41,724 nt of DNA from an uncultured Lachnospiraceae bacterium (GTDB lineage Bacteria > Bacillota > Clostridia > Lachnospirales > Lachnospiraceae), in the NCBI GenBank assembly GCA_900315495.1, contig OMZJ01000036.1:1-41724 (forward strand). The letters run 5' to 3'. Both the position numbers and the translations under genes were made by a program. Of this stretch, positions 1 through 10,571 are shown in pieces. Numbering within the stretch: position 1 is the stretch's first letter; each line of letters starts with the position of its first letter. Under the pieces are notes generated by a model that was not told where the DNA came from, made no database searches, and saw only the letters and a program-made list of their open reading frames with translations.

Positions 1-96
1 GCGCATCACGCATCCGGCGGCTTTCTTCTCAACTTTCTGTTTGATGCTGTTCGATCCTTTTGGATCACACGGCTTTTTGCGAAATCTTTTCCCGCT

Positions 97-690
97 TCAG
101 TCTTTCAGTTCGGTGACAGAATCCTTCGGGGTGTCTCCCTCCGGGGAGGCTGCAGCAGTGTCTTCTGCGGAATCCGCATCCTCCGCGGTGTCACTGCCTT
201 CGGATGTCTCCGGCTTGTCGGTATCGGCACTGTCTTCCGCAGCTTCTTCCGAATTCCCGGCAGAAGCTGTATCCGCATCCTCTGCGGCAGCATTCTCGTC
301 CGGAGCTTCCTCTGCCTTGTCCTCAGCGGCATCCTTTTCGGAAGCGTCCGCCTTCGCATCGTCCGCCGCCTCGGCATCAGAAGATTTCTCGCTGCTGCCG
401 TCCTTGTCGGAACCGTCTGTTTCTCCGTCCTTCTTTTCCCAGTCGAGAACGATGTTCACATACTTGCGGTTGACGGAATCCTTCTTCGGCGCTTCTTCCT
501 CGGCTTCCTCGTCCTCTTCTTCCGCGGAAGAGCCGTCAAAGGAGTTCAGATCGCCGGATTCCGTATCGTCGTCCTTCGGCGCATCGTCATTCTTCAGCTT
601 TTTCATCACATAGTAGGCTCCGGCAGCACAGAGGGTGACTGCGGCAGCGCCGACGGTGAACTTGGCCAGACCTTTCAGAAATTTTCCCAT
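97..690 (-). CDS. Membrane-anchored, highly acidic hypothetical protein
   Basis: I do not recognise a named family. The 197-residue product starts with a short basic stretch and one hydrophobic helix at about residues 10-30, then a Lys-rich boundary. This suggests a single-span membrane anchor rather than a cleaved signal peptide. From residue 35 it is almost entirely Asp, Glu, Ala and Ser, with one ordered-looking island near residues 73-88 (RKYVNIVLDW). Similar short proteins (glycine/alanine helix, acidic tail, RxYVxL island) occur in Lachnospiraceae as I recall them, loosely like YtxH. The start is supported by AAAGGAG eight bases upstream on the minus strand. The gene is divergent from groES. 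The open frame on the opposite strand is a by-product of the GC-rich repetitive codons. That the gene is real is fairly sure; its function is unknown. Confidence 0.7.
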   Translation of the reverse strand: MGKFLKGLAKFTVGAAAVTLCAAGAYYVMKKLKNDDAPKDDDTESGDLNSFDGSSAEEEDEEAEEEAPKKDSVNRKYVNIVLDWEKKDGETDGSDKDGSSEKSSDAEAADDAKADASEKDAAEDKAEEAPDENAAAEDADTASAGNSEEAAEDSADTDKPETSEGSDTAEDADSAEDTAAASPEGDTPKDSVTELKD

Positions 691-891
691 TGGAGGCTCC
701 TTTCGTTTTACACGGTAATATGATAATCGTCACAGATCTGTGCTGATTATGCGCAAAAAAACTGTCATGCGGTGTACCTGTATGTCCCTGACTCTGATAA
801 CCGGAAACAGCAGCGGCCGGCAGAACCGGCTGTCAGGAAGCACCGGCAGAAACGCCGCTGCAAGGCACATCCTCATTCGTTTTTCCAAATT

Positions 892-920
892 ATTATAGTA
901 CACGCTTCCAAAAAAGAAAA
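892..920 (-). promoter_or_regulatory. Possible promoter for the acidic membrane protein
   Basis: On the minus strand there is a perfect TATAAT (plus-strand 892-897), with a T-rich weak -35 (TTTTCT) 17 bases upstream. It would give a leader of about 195 bases before the start at 690. The leader includes a perfect 12-bp palindrome, CACAGATCTGTG, at 731-742. Only the -10 is strong. Confidence 0.35.
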
Positions 921-1045
921 GACTTTGGTCCCTGCGCGGGCAGCCGGACATTTATCAAACTTTCTGAAAAGTGAGATAACAGGCAAAAAACGAAGAAAAC
1001 AATAAAAAACAAAAGATATCAGAAGATTTTTGCCACTAAGCAGAC

Positions 1046-1074
1046 TTGCTTTTACCCCTTGAAGAAAGTAATAT
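1046..1074 (+). promoter_or_regulatory. groESL promoter
   Basis: TTGCTT (1046-1051) and TAATAT (1069-1074) are separated by 17 bases. An overlapping TATAAA at 1072-1077 is an alternative -10. The CIRCE operator begins 13 bases further on, so it covers the expected transcription start. Confidence 0.65.
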
Positions 1075-1087
1075 AAAGGCATCGTGA

Positions 1088-1114
1088 TTAGCACTCAATT
1101 GAATCGAGTGCTAC
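1088..1114 (+). promoter_or_regulatory. CIRCE operator (HrcA binding site)
   Basis: TTAGCACTC, nine spacer bases, then GAGTGCTAC. This matches 17 of 18 arm positions of the CIRCE consensus TTAGCACTC-N9-GAGTGCTAA. In Firmicutes CIRCE is bound by the repressor HrcA, which itself needs GroEL to stay active, so groESL is de-repressed on heat shock. The hrcA gene is not in this window. Confidence 0.95.
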
Positions 1115-1155
1115 TAAGCGATTGATCAAGATTATGCTGTTTGGGAGGTAATATC

Positions 1156-1443
1156 ATGAAGCTTGTACCACTTGGAGATCGCGTTGTATTAAAGCCGCAG
1201 GAAGCGGAGAAGACCACAAAGTCCGGAATTGTTCTTCCGGGTAATGAGAAGGAAAAGCCGCAGCAGGCAGAAGTTCTCGCTGTAGGACCGGGCGGCGTGA
1301 TCGACGGCAAGGAAGTCAAGATGCAGGTTTCCGTCGGACAGAACGTCATTTATTCCAAGTATGCCGGCACAACCGTCAAGCTGGACGACACAGAGTACAT
1401 CATCGTCAAGCAGAGTGATATTCTCGCGGTTGTTGAGGACTAA
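1156..1443 (+). CDS. groES: Co-chaperonin GroES (Cpn10)
   Basis: The product has 95 residues, the normal length for the family. GroES forms the seven-membered lid that closes the GroEL folding cavity in the cytoplasm. The N-terminal LVPLGDRVV strand, the mobile-loop region around residues 17-30 and the C-terminal segment EYIIVKQSDILAVVE are all typical. The ATG at 1156 is chosen over the in-frame TTG at 1141 because GGGAGGT lies directly upstream at usual spacing and the family starts at this residue. It is followed by groEL after 106 bases and is controlled by the CIRCE element. Confidence 0.98.
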   Translation: MKLVPLGDRVVLKPQEAEKTTKSGIVLPGNEKEKPQQAEVLAVGPGGVIDGKEVKMQVSVGQNVIYSKYAGTTVKLDDTEYIIVKQSDILAVVED

Positions 1444-1519
1444 TCCGAAATCAGTCAGATGGATCCGGCGATCGCAACAGACTGCAGACCGCCGGAAGGA
1501 AAACAGACTGCAGATCTGA

Positions 1520-3166
<1,647 letters not shown>

Positions 3167-3196
3167 TCAACCGCCTGTTTGATCCGGCGGATACAG

Positions 3197-3240
3197 AAAA
3201 GGGCGTTTCCGCGAAAGATGCGGAAACGCCCTTTTCATTT
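3197..3240 (+). terminator. Rho-independent terminator of groESL
   Basis: A perfect 16-bp stem: the left arm at 3197-3212 (AAAAGGGCGTTTCCGC) pairs with 3220-3235 across a 7-base loop, and is followed by a T-rich run. Confidence 0.95.
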
Positions 3241-3260
3241 TTTCCGGGTTGTGTTATGAT
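3232..3260 (+). promoter_or_regulatory. Promoter of the two-helix membrane protein gene
   Basis: An extended -10, TGTTATGAT (3252-3260), lies about 30 bases before the start codon. A weak -35 (TTTTCA, 3232-3237) sits in the T-tail of the groESL terminator with 17-base spacing. Confidence 0.5.
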
Positions 3261-3291
3261 AGTGAAAATCTAATCAAATGCGGAGGCATCA

Positions 3292-3828
3292 ATGAATCAG
3301 GATATTTATGCTGAATGGCTGGTGAAAAGAAAAACGCCTGCATGGGTTCCGCTGGCCTGGATTCTGTTTGTGATCGCGCTGCTGGGCAGCATCCTCTTTA
3401 CCATGATGAATCAGTTCGGCTTCATCGCGTTCATGCTGGTCATCGTGGCATTCTATTTCATCGCACAGCGCTTCAAGGTGGAGTACGAGTACATCTTCGT
3501 CACCAATGAGCTCTCCATCGACCGGATCCTTTCCCAGAAGTCGAGAAAGAGAATGATCACGATTTCGATGTCGGACGTTGAGAAGGTTGTCCCGTTCGGA
3601 TCCCATGATCTGGATTTCATCAAGAACAATCCGACCGTCAAGCCGGTTGACTATTCCTCCGGCGACAAGAGCAACGATGCGAAGAAATATGCGATCCTGT
3701 TCAGCAAGGGAGGTCAGCAGGTCATCTATTTTGAGCCGAATGAGCATGTGCTCAAATGCATGAAGACCGTGGCACCGCACAAGATTTTCCTGGCCGATGC
3801 CGCAAACGGGACGAACCGCATCGCGTAA
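3292..3828 (+). CDS. Small membrane protein of unknown function (DUF6106-like)
   Basis: The 178-residue product begins with about 18 polar residues containing WLVKRKTP. Two closely spaced transmembrane helices follow (about 19-39 and 42-63), then a soluble domain of about 115 residues with repeated beta-like segments (YEYIFVTNELSIDRI; YAILFSKGGQQVIYFEP). This layout resembles the Clostridia family I know as DUF6106, whose role is unknown; the assignment is from memory and is tentative. The soluble part resembles PH-like membrane-associated domains. The ATG has GGAGG seven bases upstream. The gene has its own promoter and terminator, so it is a single-gene unit between groEL and guaB. Confidence 0.75.
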   Translation: MNQDIYAEWLVKRKTPAWVPLAWILFVIALLGSILFTMMNQFGFIAFMLVIVAFYFIAQRFKVEYEYIFVTNELSIDRILSQKSRKRMITISMSDVEKVVPFGSHDLDFIKNNPTVKPVDYSSGDKSNDAKKYAILFSKGGQQVIYFEPNEHVLKCMKTVAPHKIFLADAANGTNRIA

Positions 3829-3853
3829 CATTCTTATTTCACAGATGGATCGC

Positions 3854-3910
3854 ACCGCACGGTTACTTTCCGCACGTCCCGGCCGGGACGGCTGCACCGT
3901 GCGGTTTTTC
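3854..3910 (+). terminator. Terminator after the two-helix membrane protein gene
   Basis: ACCGCACGGT (3854-3863) pairs with ACCGTGCGGT (3896-3905), followed by TTTTTC. A second perfect palindrome, GTCCCGGCCGGGAC (3876-3889), lies inside the loop and may stack as an inner hairpin. Confidence 0.85.
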
Positions 3911-3953
3911 TTTCCATACAAACACGTCGAACCAGCACAGCATTTCCAAATAA

Positions 3954-5429
<1,476 letters not shown>

Positions 5430-5584
5430 TCGGGATTCTGCGCACGAAGAAGCCTGTGCACGAGGGAAATGACTTCTCTGCCCTGCGCTCTGCTGCCTGT
5501 ACCATTGCCTGTGCGGCGGGAAAGACAGCTGTGCAGAGAGAAAAGCCGGCAGCTGCCCGATTGCAGTACTTGCACAAAAAACAC

Positions 5585-5613
5585 TTGCAGCGCGGGACAA
5601 GGAATGATATAAT
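5585..5613 (+). promoter_or_regulatory. Strong promoter of rplS
   Basis: TTGCAG (5585-5590), 17 bases, then a perfect TATAAT (5608-5613) preceded by TGA, an extended -10. Transcription should start near 5620. Confidence 0.85.
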
Positions 5614-5620
5614 TATTTGG

Positions 5621-5716
5621 TCTGCGAAGAGAGACTGACGCAGATGAATCAGCGAGATGGTCCGCTGCCGGGGAGATGCTCCGGTATGAACGTCCGAAAA
5701 ATCTCAGGAGGAAGAA
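5621..5716 (+). promoter_or_regulatory. Candidate ribosomal protein L19 leader
   Basis: The 5' untranslated region of rplS can form stem TCTGCG (5621-5626) with CGCAGA (5639-5644). A second stem is CCGGGG (5668-5673) with CTCCGG (5679-5684). An outer pairing GAGAT (5654-5658) with ATCTC (5701-5705) ends right at the ribosome site. An L19 leader family is known in low-GC Gram-positives. I have not matched this sequence to that model, so its identity as an autoregulatory leader is inference. Confidence 0.4.
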
Positions 5717-6061
5717 ATGTCCACAATTATCGAGAAGATCGAGAAGGAACAGCTCAAAGAGACCGTTCCGCAGTTCAATGTCGGTGACACCGTCAGAGTT
5801 CTCGCCAAGGTCAAGGAAGGAGACAAGGAGAGAATTCAGGCATTCGAGGGCGTTGTCGTAAAGAGACAGCACGGAAGCGTCCGCGAGACGTTCACGGTCA
5901 GAAAGAATTCCAACGGCGTATATGTTGAGAAGACCTGGCCGCTTCACTCTCCGTCTGTGGAGGACGTGCAGGTTGTCCGCAAAGGTAAGGTCAGAAGAGC
6001 AAAGCTGAACTACCTGAAGCAGAGATCCGGCAAGAAGGCAAAGGTCAGAGAGATCATCTGA
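5717..6061 (+). CDS. rplS: 50S ribosomal protein L19
   Basis: The 114-residue product is a complete L19, a large-subunit protein at the 30S-50S interface. Family features are [22 protein letters not shown] followed by FEGVVV, the RETFTVRK segment, and the basic C-terminus [29 protein letters not shown] lies just before the ATG. It is transcribed alone from a strong promoter after a structured leader and ends at a terminator. It is followed by lepB and rbgA, a common neighbourhood in Clostridia, where L19 and RbgA both serve 50S assembly. Confidence 0.98.
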   Translation: MSTIIEKIEKEQLKETVPQFNVGDTVRVLAKVKEGDKERIQAFEGVVVKRQHGSVRETFTVRKNSNGVYVEKTWPLHSPSVEDVQVVRKGKVRRAKLNYLKQRSGKKAKVREII

Positions 6062-6136
6062 CAGCCGGTGCAGCGGACAGCGGTCCGCATTGCTGCGGCA
6101 GCTGCGGTCATCGGATCCGCGGGAAAACATATCACG

Positions 6137-6176
6137 AAGAGGCAGATACAATGAAGATTGTAGCTGCCTCTTTTTC
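6137..6176 (+). terminator. Terminator of rplS
   Basis: GAGGCAG (6139-6145) pairs with CTGCCTC (6164-6170), with an inner ACAAT/ATTGT stem and a TTTTT tail. Confidence 0.9.
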
Positions 6177-6221
6177 AGAATCCGGCGGTTCTGCCGGATA
6201 TACGGAGGAAGTTTGCGGTAT

Positions 6222-6788
6222 ATGGAGGAGATCAGAGGACGCCGGAGGAAAAAGGGACGCGGGCGCCGTTTCCTGCTGTTTCTGGCCAGATTGTCGGCGG
6301 CTGTGGCTGCCGCGCTTTTTGTCATTCTGTACGTCTTCTTCCGGATCCCGGCAGCGGGCGGATCCATGGAGCCTGCTGTTTCCGGCGGGGACTTTGTGTT
6401 TGTCTGCAGGATCGCCTATCTGTTTCACGCGCCGGAGCGGTATGATGTGGTTGCCTTCCGGGATAACGGCGGCATCTCACTGAAGAGAATTGTCGGTCTC
6501 CCGGGGGAAACGGTCACCATCTCGGACGGAAAAATATTCATCAACGGGACGGAGCAGCCGGAGGAATCGGCGTATCTCAAGAACATCGATGTCGCCGGGC
6601 GCGCGGGCGGAAGCGGTGTCGCGCTGGGAGAAGATGAATATTTCGTCCTGGGCGATAACCCGTCGCGAAGTCAGGACAGCAGGTCCGAGACACCCGGCAA
6701 TGTGAGCCGAAGCGACATCATCGGTGACGCATGGCTGTCCGTGGATACCTCGGATCTTCTCCCGTCATTTCACCTGCTGATTCCGTGA
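6222..6788 (+). CDS. lepB: Signal peptidase I
   Basis: This membrane serine protease removes signal peptides from exported proteins. The 188-residue form has a basic N-terminus (GRRRKKGRGRR), a single transmembrane anchor at about residues 17-40, and then the extracytoplasmic catalytic domain. The Ser/Lys dyad is visible as Ser48 in GGSMEP and Lys88 in LKRIVGLPGE. The last conserved box is YFVLGDNPSRSQDSR. The length matches the short single-span SipS-type enzymes of Gram-positives. I chose ATG 6222 because GGAGGAAG precedes it and any upstream start in frame would lie before the rplS terminator. rbgA follows after 47 bases. Confidence 0.93.
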   Translation: MEEIRGRRRKKGRGRRFLLFLARLSAAVAAALFVILYVFFRIPAAGGSMEPAVSGGDFVFVCRIAYLFHAPERYDVVAFRDNGGISLKRIVGLPGETVTISDGKIFINGTEQPEESAYLKNIDVAGRAGGSGVALGEDEYFVLGDNPSRSQDSRSETPGNVSRSDIIGDAWLSVDTSDLLPSFHLLIP

Positions 6789-6835
6789 GTGCGGCAGGAG
6801 CAGCCCGGATTGAACAAAAGAACAGGAATTACAGA

Positions 6836-7744
6836 ATGGAAATACAATGGTATCCCGGCCACATGGCCAAGGCGAGACGGTCCATCGAGGCAGAAGCGGC
6901 GAAGGTGGATCTTCTGATCGAACTGACCGATGCGCGGACACCGGAGTCCGGAAGAAATCCCGACATCGACCGGATTGCCGGGCGAAAGGCACATATTCTG
7001 GTGATGACAAAGGCGGATCTGGCGGACGAACAGGTAACTTCCGCTTGGGTCCGCCGTTTTGCGTCTCAGGGAATTCCGGCGATTCCGGCAGATGTGCGGG
7101 CTGCCGGCATGCGGAAAAAGGTACTGGCTCTGGCGCGGGAAGCCTGCAGCAGCAAATTTGCAGCGGATGCCCGGCGGGGAATTCAGAACACGGAGATCCG
7201 GGCTTTGATCGCAGGCATTCCGAATGTCGGAAAATCCACGATGATCAATTCCCTGGCGGGACGCGCCTCCGCGAAGACGGGGAACCGGCCGGGGGTGACG
7301 AAGGCCAACCAGTGGATCCGCGCGGACGGCATCAGTCTTCTGGACACGCCGGGACTTCTCTGGCCGAAATTTGAAAATCCAAAGACTGGCCTTCACCTGG
7401 CAATTGCGGGATCGGTGCGCGATGAGGTTCTGGACCTGACGGACCCCGCGATGGAACTGCTCTCGATCCTGGACGAATACTATCCGGATGTCTGCGAGAA
7501 CCGCTACGGCATCCGGGCGGAGGAAGTCCGCGCTGCGGCAGAGCAGAGGATGGTTCCGGCCGGGGCAGGAGAGGGAACGGCCCTCTGCCTGGAGATGCTG
7601 GAGCGGATTGCACAGAAGAAGGGCTGTGTGCGGAACGGACAGGTGGATTACAGACGGGCTTCCGGTTTCCTCCTGACGGATTTCCGCGCGGGAAGACTGG
7701 GCCGGATTTCGCTGGAGCGGCCGGAGGAAGGACAGGAAGAGTGA
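6836..7744 (+). CDS. rbgA: Ribosome biogenesis GTPase RbgA (YlqF)
   Basis: RbgA is a circularly permuted GTPase that helps a late step of 50S subunit assembly, bringing in L16 and neighbouring proteins in Bacillus. The 302-residue product shows the permuted order: G4 (TKAD, residues 58-61) before G1 (GIPNVGKST, 127-135) and G3 (DTPG, 170-173). The family start MEIQWYPGHMAKA fixes the ATG at 6836. The ribosome site is weak (AGGAA), suggesting coupling with lepB. Its end overlaps the rnhB start by four bases (GTGA). The pairing rbgA-rnhB is the usual one in Firmicutes. Confidence 0.95.
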   Translation: MEIQWYPGHMAKARRSIEAEAAKVDLLIELTDARTPESGRNPDIDRIAGRKAHILVMTKADLADEQVTSAWVRRFASQGIPAIPADVRAAGMRKKVLALAREACSSKFAADARRGIQNTEIRALIAGIPNVGKSTMINSLAGRASAKTGNRPGVTKANQWIRADGISLLDTPGLLWPKFENPKTGLHLAIAGSVRDEVLDLTDPAMELLSILDEYYPDVCENRYGIRAEEVRAAAEQRMVPAGAGEGTALCLEMLERIAQKKGCVRNGQVDYRRASGFLLTDFRAGRLGRISLERPEEGQEE

Positions 7745-8394
7745 CGAAAGCAGAGCGGGAAGAACGAGAGCGGGAGCGCGCGGCGGCAATGATTGCCTGT
7801 GAGAGGGATCTTGCCCGGGGAGAGGCATTCTGCGGCATCGATGAGGCGGGCCGGGGCCCTCTTGCCGGCCCGGTGGTGGCCGCTGCGGTGATCCTTTCGC
7901 CGGATTTCTGCGACTCCCGGATCAACGATTCCAAGCAGGTCCCGGAAAAACGCCGGGAGGAATTGTATGATGTGATTCTCAAAAACGCGGTGAGCGTGGG
8001 AGTCGGGATCATGCCTGCGGAAAAAATCGATGAGATCAATATCCTGCAGGCGGATTACGCCGCAATGCGCATCGCGTTTGCAAAGCTCAGCCCACGGCCG
8101 GCGCTGACGATCAATGACGCCGTGACAATTCCGGATCTTCCGGCGTGCCAGATTGCGCTGGTGAAAGCGGATGCGAAGTGCTTTTCCGTTGCGGCGGCCA
8201 GCATCATTGCCAAGGTGACCAGGGACCGGATGATGCGGGAGTATGACCAAATGTACCCGGAATACGGCTTTGCGAAGAACAAGGGCTACGGCACGGCGGA
8301 TCATATTGCCGCCATCCGGAAATACGGGCTCTGCCCGATTCACCGGCGGTCGTTCACGGGCCATTTCACGGAGCAGGAAACGCCGGCCGGCTGA
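7741..8394 (+). CDS. rnhB: Ribonuclease HII
   Basis: RNase HII cuts the RNA strand of RNA-DNA hybrids and removes single ribonucleotides misincorporated in DNA. The 217-residue product has the hallmark GIDEAGRGPLAGPVV with catalytic Asp34 and Glu35, a later Asp in TINDAV, and the KADAKCFSVAAASIIAKV block carrying the fourth acidic residue. The start is GTG at 7741, overlapping the rbgA stop by four bases, with GGAGGAAGG upstream. A basic-acidic N-terminal helix of about 28 residues precedes the catalytic domain, slightly longer than minimal forms. Confidence 0.96.
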   Translation: MTKAEREERERERAAAMIACERDLARGEAFCGIDEAGRGPLAGPVVAAAVILSPDFCDSRINDSKQVPEKRREELYDVILKNAVSVGVGIMPAEKIDEINILQADYAAMRIAFAKLSPRPALTINDAVTIPDLPACQIALVKADAKCFSVAAASIIAKVTRDRMMREYDQMYPEYGFAKNKGYGTADHIAAIRKYGLCPIHRRSFTGHFTEQETPAG

Positions 8395-8491
8395 TGCTTT
8401 CTCAGGCAGGTACTGCCTTCTGCAGTAGGATGGACTGCAGCTTCGGGCTCGCTGTCTGAATGCTTTCTCAGGCGGGTACTGCCTTCTGCAG
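8394..8491 (+). repeat. Direct repeat of 32 bp, 66 bp apart
   Basis: The 32-bp segment at 8394-8425 recurs at 8460-8491 with one mismatch. It starts ATGCTTTCTCAGGC and ends CTTCTGCAG. It begins at the rnhB stop codon and fills most of the rnhB-yraN gap. It looks like a local tandem duplication of about 66 bp with decay between the copies. Confidence 0.9.
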
Positions 8492-8514
8492 GGAAGCTGT
8501 CTGCTGCAGGCTGC

Positions 8515-9168
8515 GTGCTCCCTGTCAGGGGACAGCAGCCCGAAACCGGGTGTGAAACATTGTTCGAGAATCAGGGAAAGACTTTTCAGAGAGATACGAA
8601 AGAGACCGGAGCGGGGTCCACTGTGGAAACTGCCGAAGATGCAGTTTCAGACGCTGCGGAGGATGCCGGAGGTGCTGCGAAGACAGCGGGTGCCATGAGG
8701 CGCCGGCGTACCGGTTCTGATGCCGTGGAAACTGCCGGAGGTGCTGCGGCACGGATCCAAAGAAAAGCGGAAATTTCGTCAGAATCGGAAGCAAAGCCGC
8801 GTCCGTTTTCTGGGCCGTCCGGGCACCGGGCTGTCGGAAAGAGTTACGAGGAAAAGGCGGCCGCCCTGCTGGAAGAAGCCGGATACCGTATCCTGGACCG
8901 GAATTTTACCTGCCGGCAGGGAGAACTGGATCTGGTCGCCGCGGATGGTGAGACCCTGTGCTTTATTGAAGTCAAGTATCGGAGCAGTCTGAGAGGGGGA
9001 TACCCGCAGGAAGCGGTGACGCCGGCAAAGCGCAAACATCTGTTCCGCGCGGCCGCAGCCTGGATTGCAAAATACGGCCGCCGCGGGTGCAGAACCTTCC
9101 GGTTTGATGTGGTCGGATTCACAAAGGATCAGCACTGGCTGATTCAGAATGCGTTTGGAGGACTGTAA
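8515..9168 (+). CDS. YraN / UPF0102 family nuclease-like protein with a long N-terminal extension
   Basis: The C-terminal 115 residues (from about residue 103, GHRAVGKSYEEKAA) are a clear UPF0102 domain. This is a PD-(D/E)XK-like fold with GELDLVAADGETLCFIEVKYR supplying the acidic-Lys motif, and FRFDVVGF near the end. The family sits by rnhB in many bacteria; its biochemical role is not settled. The usual length is about 120 residues. Here the open frame from GTG 8515 gives 217, with 100 residues of Ala/Glu/Arg-rich low complexity containing DNA direct repeats (8623-8635 with 8725-8737; 8665-8679 with 8734-8748). The start is uncertain: ATG 8695 would give 157 residues, but neither start has a good ribosome site. 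Confidence 0.8.
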   Translation: MLPVRGQQPETGCETLFENQGKTFQRDTKETGAGSTVETAEDAVSDAAEDAGGAAKTAGAMRRRRTGSDAVETAGGAAARIQRKAEISSESEAKPRPFSGPSGHRAVGKSYEEKAAALLEEAGYRILDRNFTCRQGELDLVAADGETLCFIEVKYRSSLRGGYPQEAVTPAKRKHLFRAAAAWIAKYGRRGCRTFRFDVVGFTKDQHWLIQNAFGGL

Positions 9169-10158
9169 ATGCAGGACAGATGCACAGACGGTGCAGAAAA
9201 CATCACGGTATCGGCTGACCGGGCAGCGGACAGAGCTGTATCGTCCGGCCAGGCAGCGGGCAGACCTGTATCGGACAGCGCAGTGCAGGGCGTAAGCGGT
9301 GTCCCGGAAATCCGGATCTCGCCGCTCGGAGGAGACCACGGCGGGTGCCGCCTGGTGCAGAAGAACGGGGTGTTTTTCGGCCGGTTCCCGATCCTGGAAA
9401 GGATGGAATGGCTCAATCACTGCTTTTCCACAAGACTGGGCGGTGTCAGTGAGGGATGTTACGCGTCCATGGATCTGGGGCCGGGCCGCGGGGATTCCGA
9501 TGCGGCGGTGCGGGAGAACTACCGCCGGCTGGGGGAAGCGGCCGGTTTTGACTGGCGGAGCAGTGTCCTGACGAAACAGACCCATACCGTGAACATCCGC
9601 CGTGTCTTCCGGGAGGATGCCGGGAAGGGACTGCTGCGGGAGCGGGATTACGACAATGTCGACGGCCTGATCACGGACTGCCCCGGTCTTCCGTTGTTTT
9701 CTTTCTCGGCAGACTGTACGGTGACGATGTTTGCGGATCCCGTGCATCGAGCCGTGGGGGTTGCCCATGCCGGCTGGCGGGGGATGGCCGCCCGGATGGG
9801 ACGGGAGATGATCCTTGCCATGGGGCGGGAATTCGGCACCCGGCCGAAGGATCTGGTCTGTGCGATCGCGCCGAGTATCTGCCGGGACTGCTTTGAAGTG
9901 GGGCCGGAGGTGGCACAGTGCTTTGCGGAGGCATTTCCGGAGAACGCAGGCCGCATCATTTTTCCGGGACGCGGCGACCGCTCACAGATTGACCTCTGGG
10001 AGGCCGGCCGGATTGTCCTGGCGGAAGCCGGCGTTCCGGCGGAGAATATTGCAGTGACGAATCTCTGCACAAAATGCAACCCGGACCTGTTCTTTTCGCA
10101 CCGGGTGACCGGCCCGGCGAGAGGAATTGGCGGCTGTATGATCGAGGTGCGGCCGTAA
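9169..10158 (+). CDS. pgeF: Laccase-domain protein PgeF/YfiH (purine nucleoside enzyme family)
   Basis: Members of this family (YfiH, YlmD, FAMIN) act on purine nucleosides with a metal-bound active site, and in some bacteria affect peptidoglycan composition. Conserved parts are CFSTRLGGVSEG, KQTHTVNI with the first metal-site His, ADCTVTMFADP with the Cys, VAHAGWRG with the second His, and CTKCNPDLFFSHR. The 329-residue product starts directly after the yraN stop (TAA then ATG), with GGAGG eight bases upstream inside yraN, so the two are translationally coupled. The first 45 or so residues are Ala/Ser/Asp-rich with an internal repeat (AADRAVSSG, AAGRPVSDS) and are not part of the conserved domain. 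Confidence 0.92.
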   Translation: MQDRCTDGAENITVSADRAADRAVSSGQAAGRPVSDSAVQGVSGVPEIRISPLGGDHGGCRLVQKNGVFFGRFPILERMEWLNHCFSTRLGGVSEGCYASMDLGPGRGDSDAAVRENYRRLGEAAGFDWRSSVLTKQTHTVNIRRVFREDAGKGLLRERDYDNVDGLITDCPGLPLFSFSADCTVTMFADPVHRAVGVAHAGWRGMAARMGREMILAMGREFGTRPKDLVCAIAPSICRDCFEVGPEVAQCFAEAFPENAGRIIFPGRGDRSQIDLWEAGRIVLAEAGVPAENIAVTNLCTKCNPDLFFSHRVTGPARGIGGCMIEVRP

Positions 10159-10495
10159 GATCCTGCGCATGAAAAATGCGGTACGGCTGCTGGGCGGATG
10201 ATTCTCTGAAGAAATTTCAGCTGTCAGGCGGCCGGAAACTTCGAGGAAACGGGAAGATGCAGTTCGGCAGTGGAGTCATTGATCAGAAATCATTGGGGAG
10301 GGCTGTCCCGGCAGGACCGGAAAAAACTTCAAAACAATTTCACAGGCCCGGAAAAAAATATCACCGGATACCCCGGAAAATCGCCGCAAAGTGGCTTGTT
10401 TCCTTGCAATTCGAAAGAAAAAACAATTCTGAAAAATAATGAAAGAAATGCTTGACATCGAGGTAGGCAGGTGATATTATACTGCATGTGGTTAA
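10159..10495 (+). other. Intergenic region upstream of the tRNA cluster
   Basis: I see no gene. From about 10317 to 10450 the sequence is rich in A-tracts, several following CCGG (10321-10326, 10352-10358, 10377-10380) and others at 10408-10440. They lie directly upstream of the tRNA promoter and could act as UP-element or curved DNA. No terminator for pgeF is evident. Confidence 0.5.
10452..10480 (+). promoter_or_regulatory. tRNA cluster promoter
   Basis: Perfect TTGACA (10452-10457), 17 bases, then TATTAT (10475-10480) preceded by TGA. It sits 16 bases before the first tRNA and is near-consensus, as expected for stable RNA. Confidence 0.93.
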
Positions 10496-10570
10496 GGCTT
10501 GTTGGTCAAGGGGCTAAGACGTCGCCCTCTCACGGCGAAAACAGCGGTTCGATTCCGCTACAAGCTACCA
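10496..10570 (+). tRNA. tRNA-Glu (anticodon CTC), CCA encoded
   Basis: A full cloverleaf: acceptor GGCTTGT/ACAAGCT (first pair G-U), anticodon stem TCGCC/GGCGA with loop CTCTCAC, anticodon CTC, T-arm AGCGG-TTCGATT-CCGCT, discriminator A. The 3' CCA is encoded at 10568-10570. The body is identical to the third tRNA of the cluster. Confidence 0.95.
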
Positions 10571-10571
10571 T

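Larger units (their letters stand above)
691..1155. other. Divergent intergenic region upstream of groES
   Basis: No convincing gene lies here; short open frames on both strands lack ribosome sites and family character. The region holds the possible minus-strand promoter at 892-920, the 12-bp palindrome at 731-742, an A-rich stretch at about 980-1020, and the groES promoter and CIRCE operator at 1046-1114. Confidence 0.6.

Noticed and set aside
41..613. Ser/Ala-rich open frame on the plus strand
   Set aside because: It is the mirror of the Asp/Glu/Ala-rich codons of the minus-strand gene at 97-690, which has the ribosome site and the membrane helix.
730..1005. Small open frames on both strands upstream of groES
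   Set aside because: They lack ribosome sites, overlap each other and promoter elements, and show no protein-like composition.
9144..9768. Open frames on the minus strand across pgeF
   Set aside because: The plus-strand frame carries all conserved laccase-domain motifs and a ribosome site; the others are antisense shadows.
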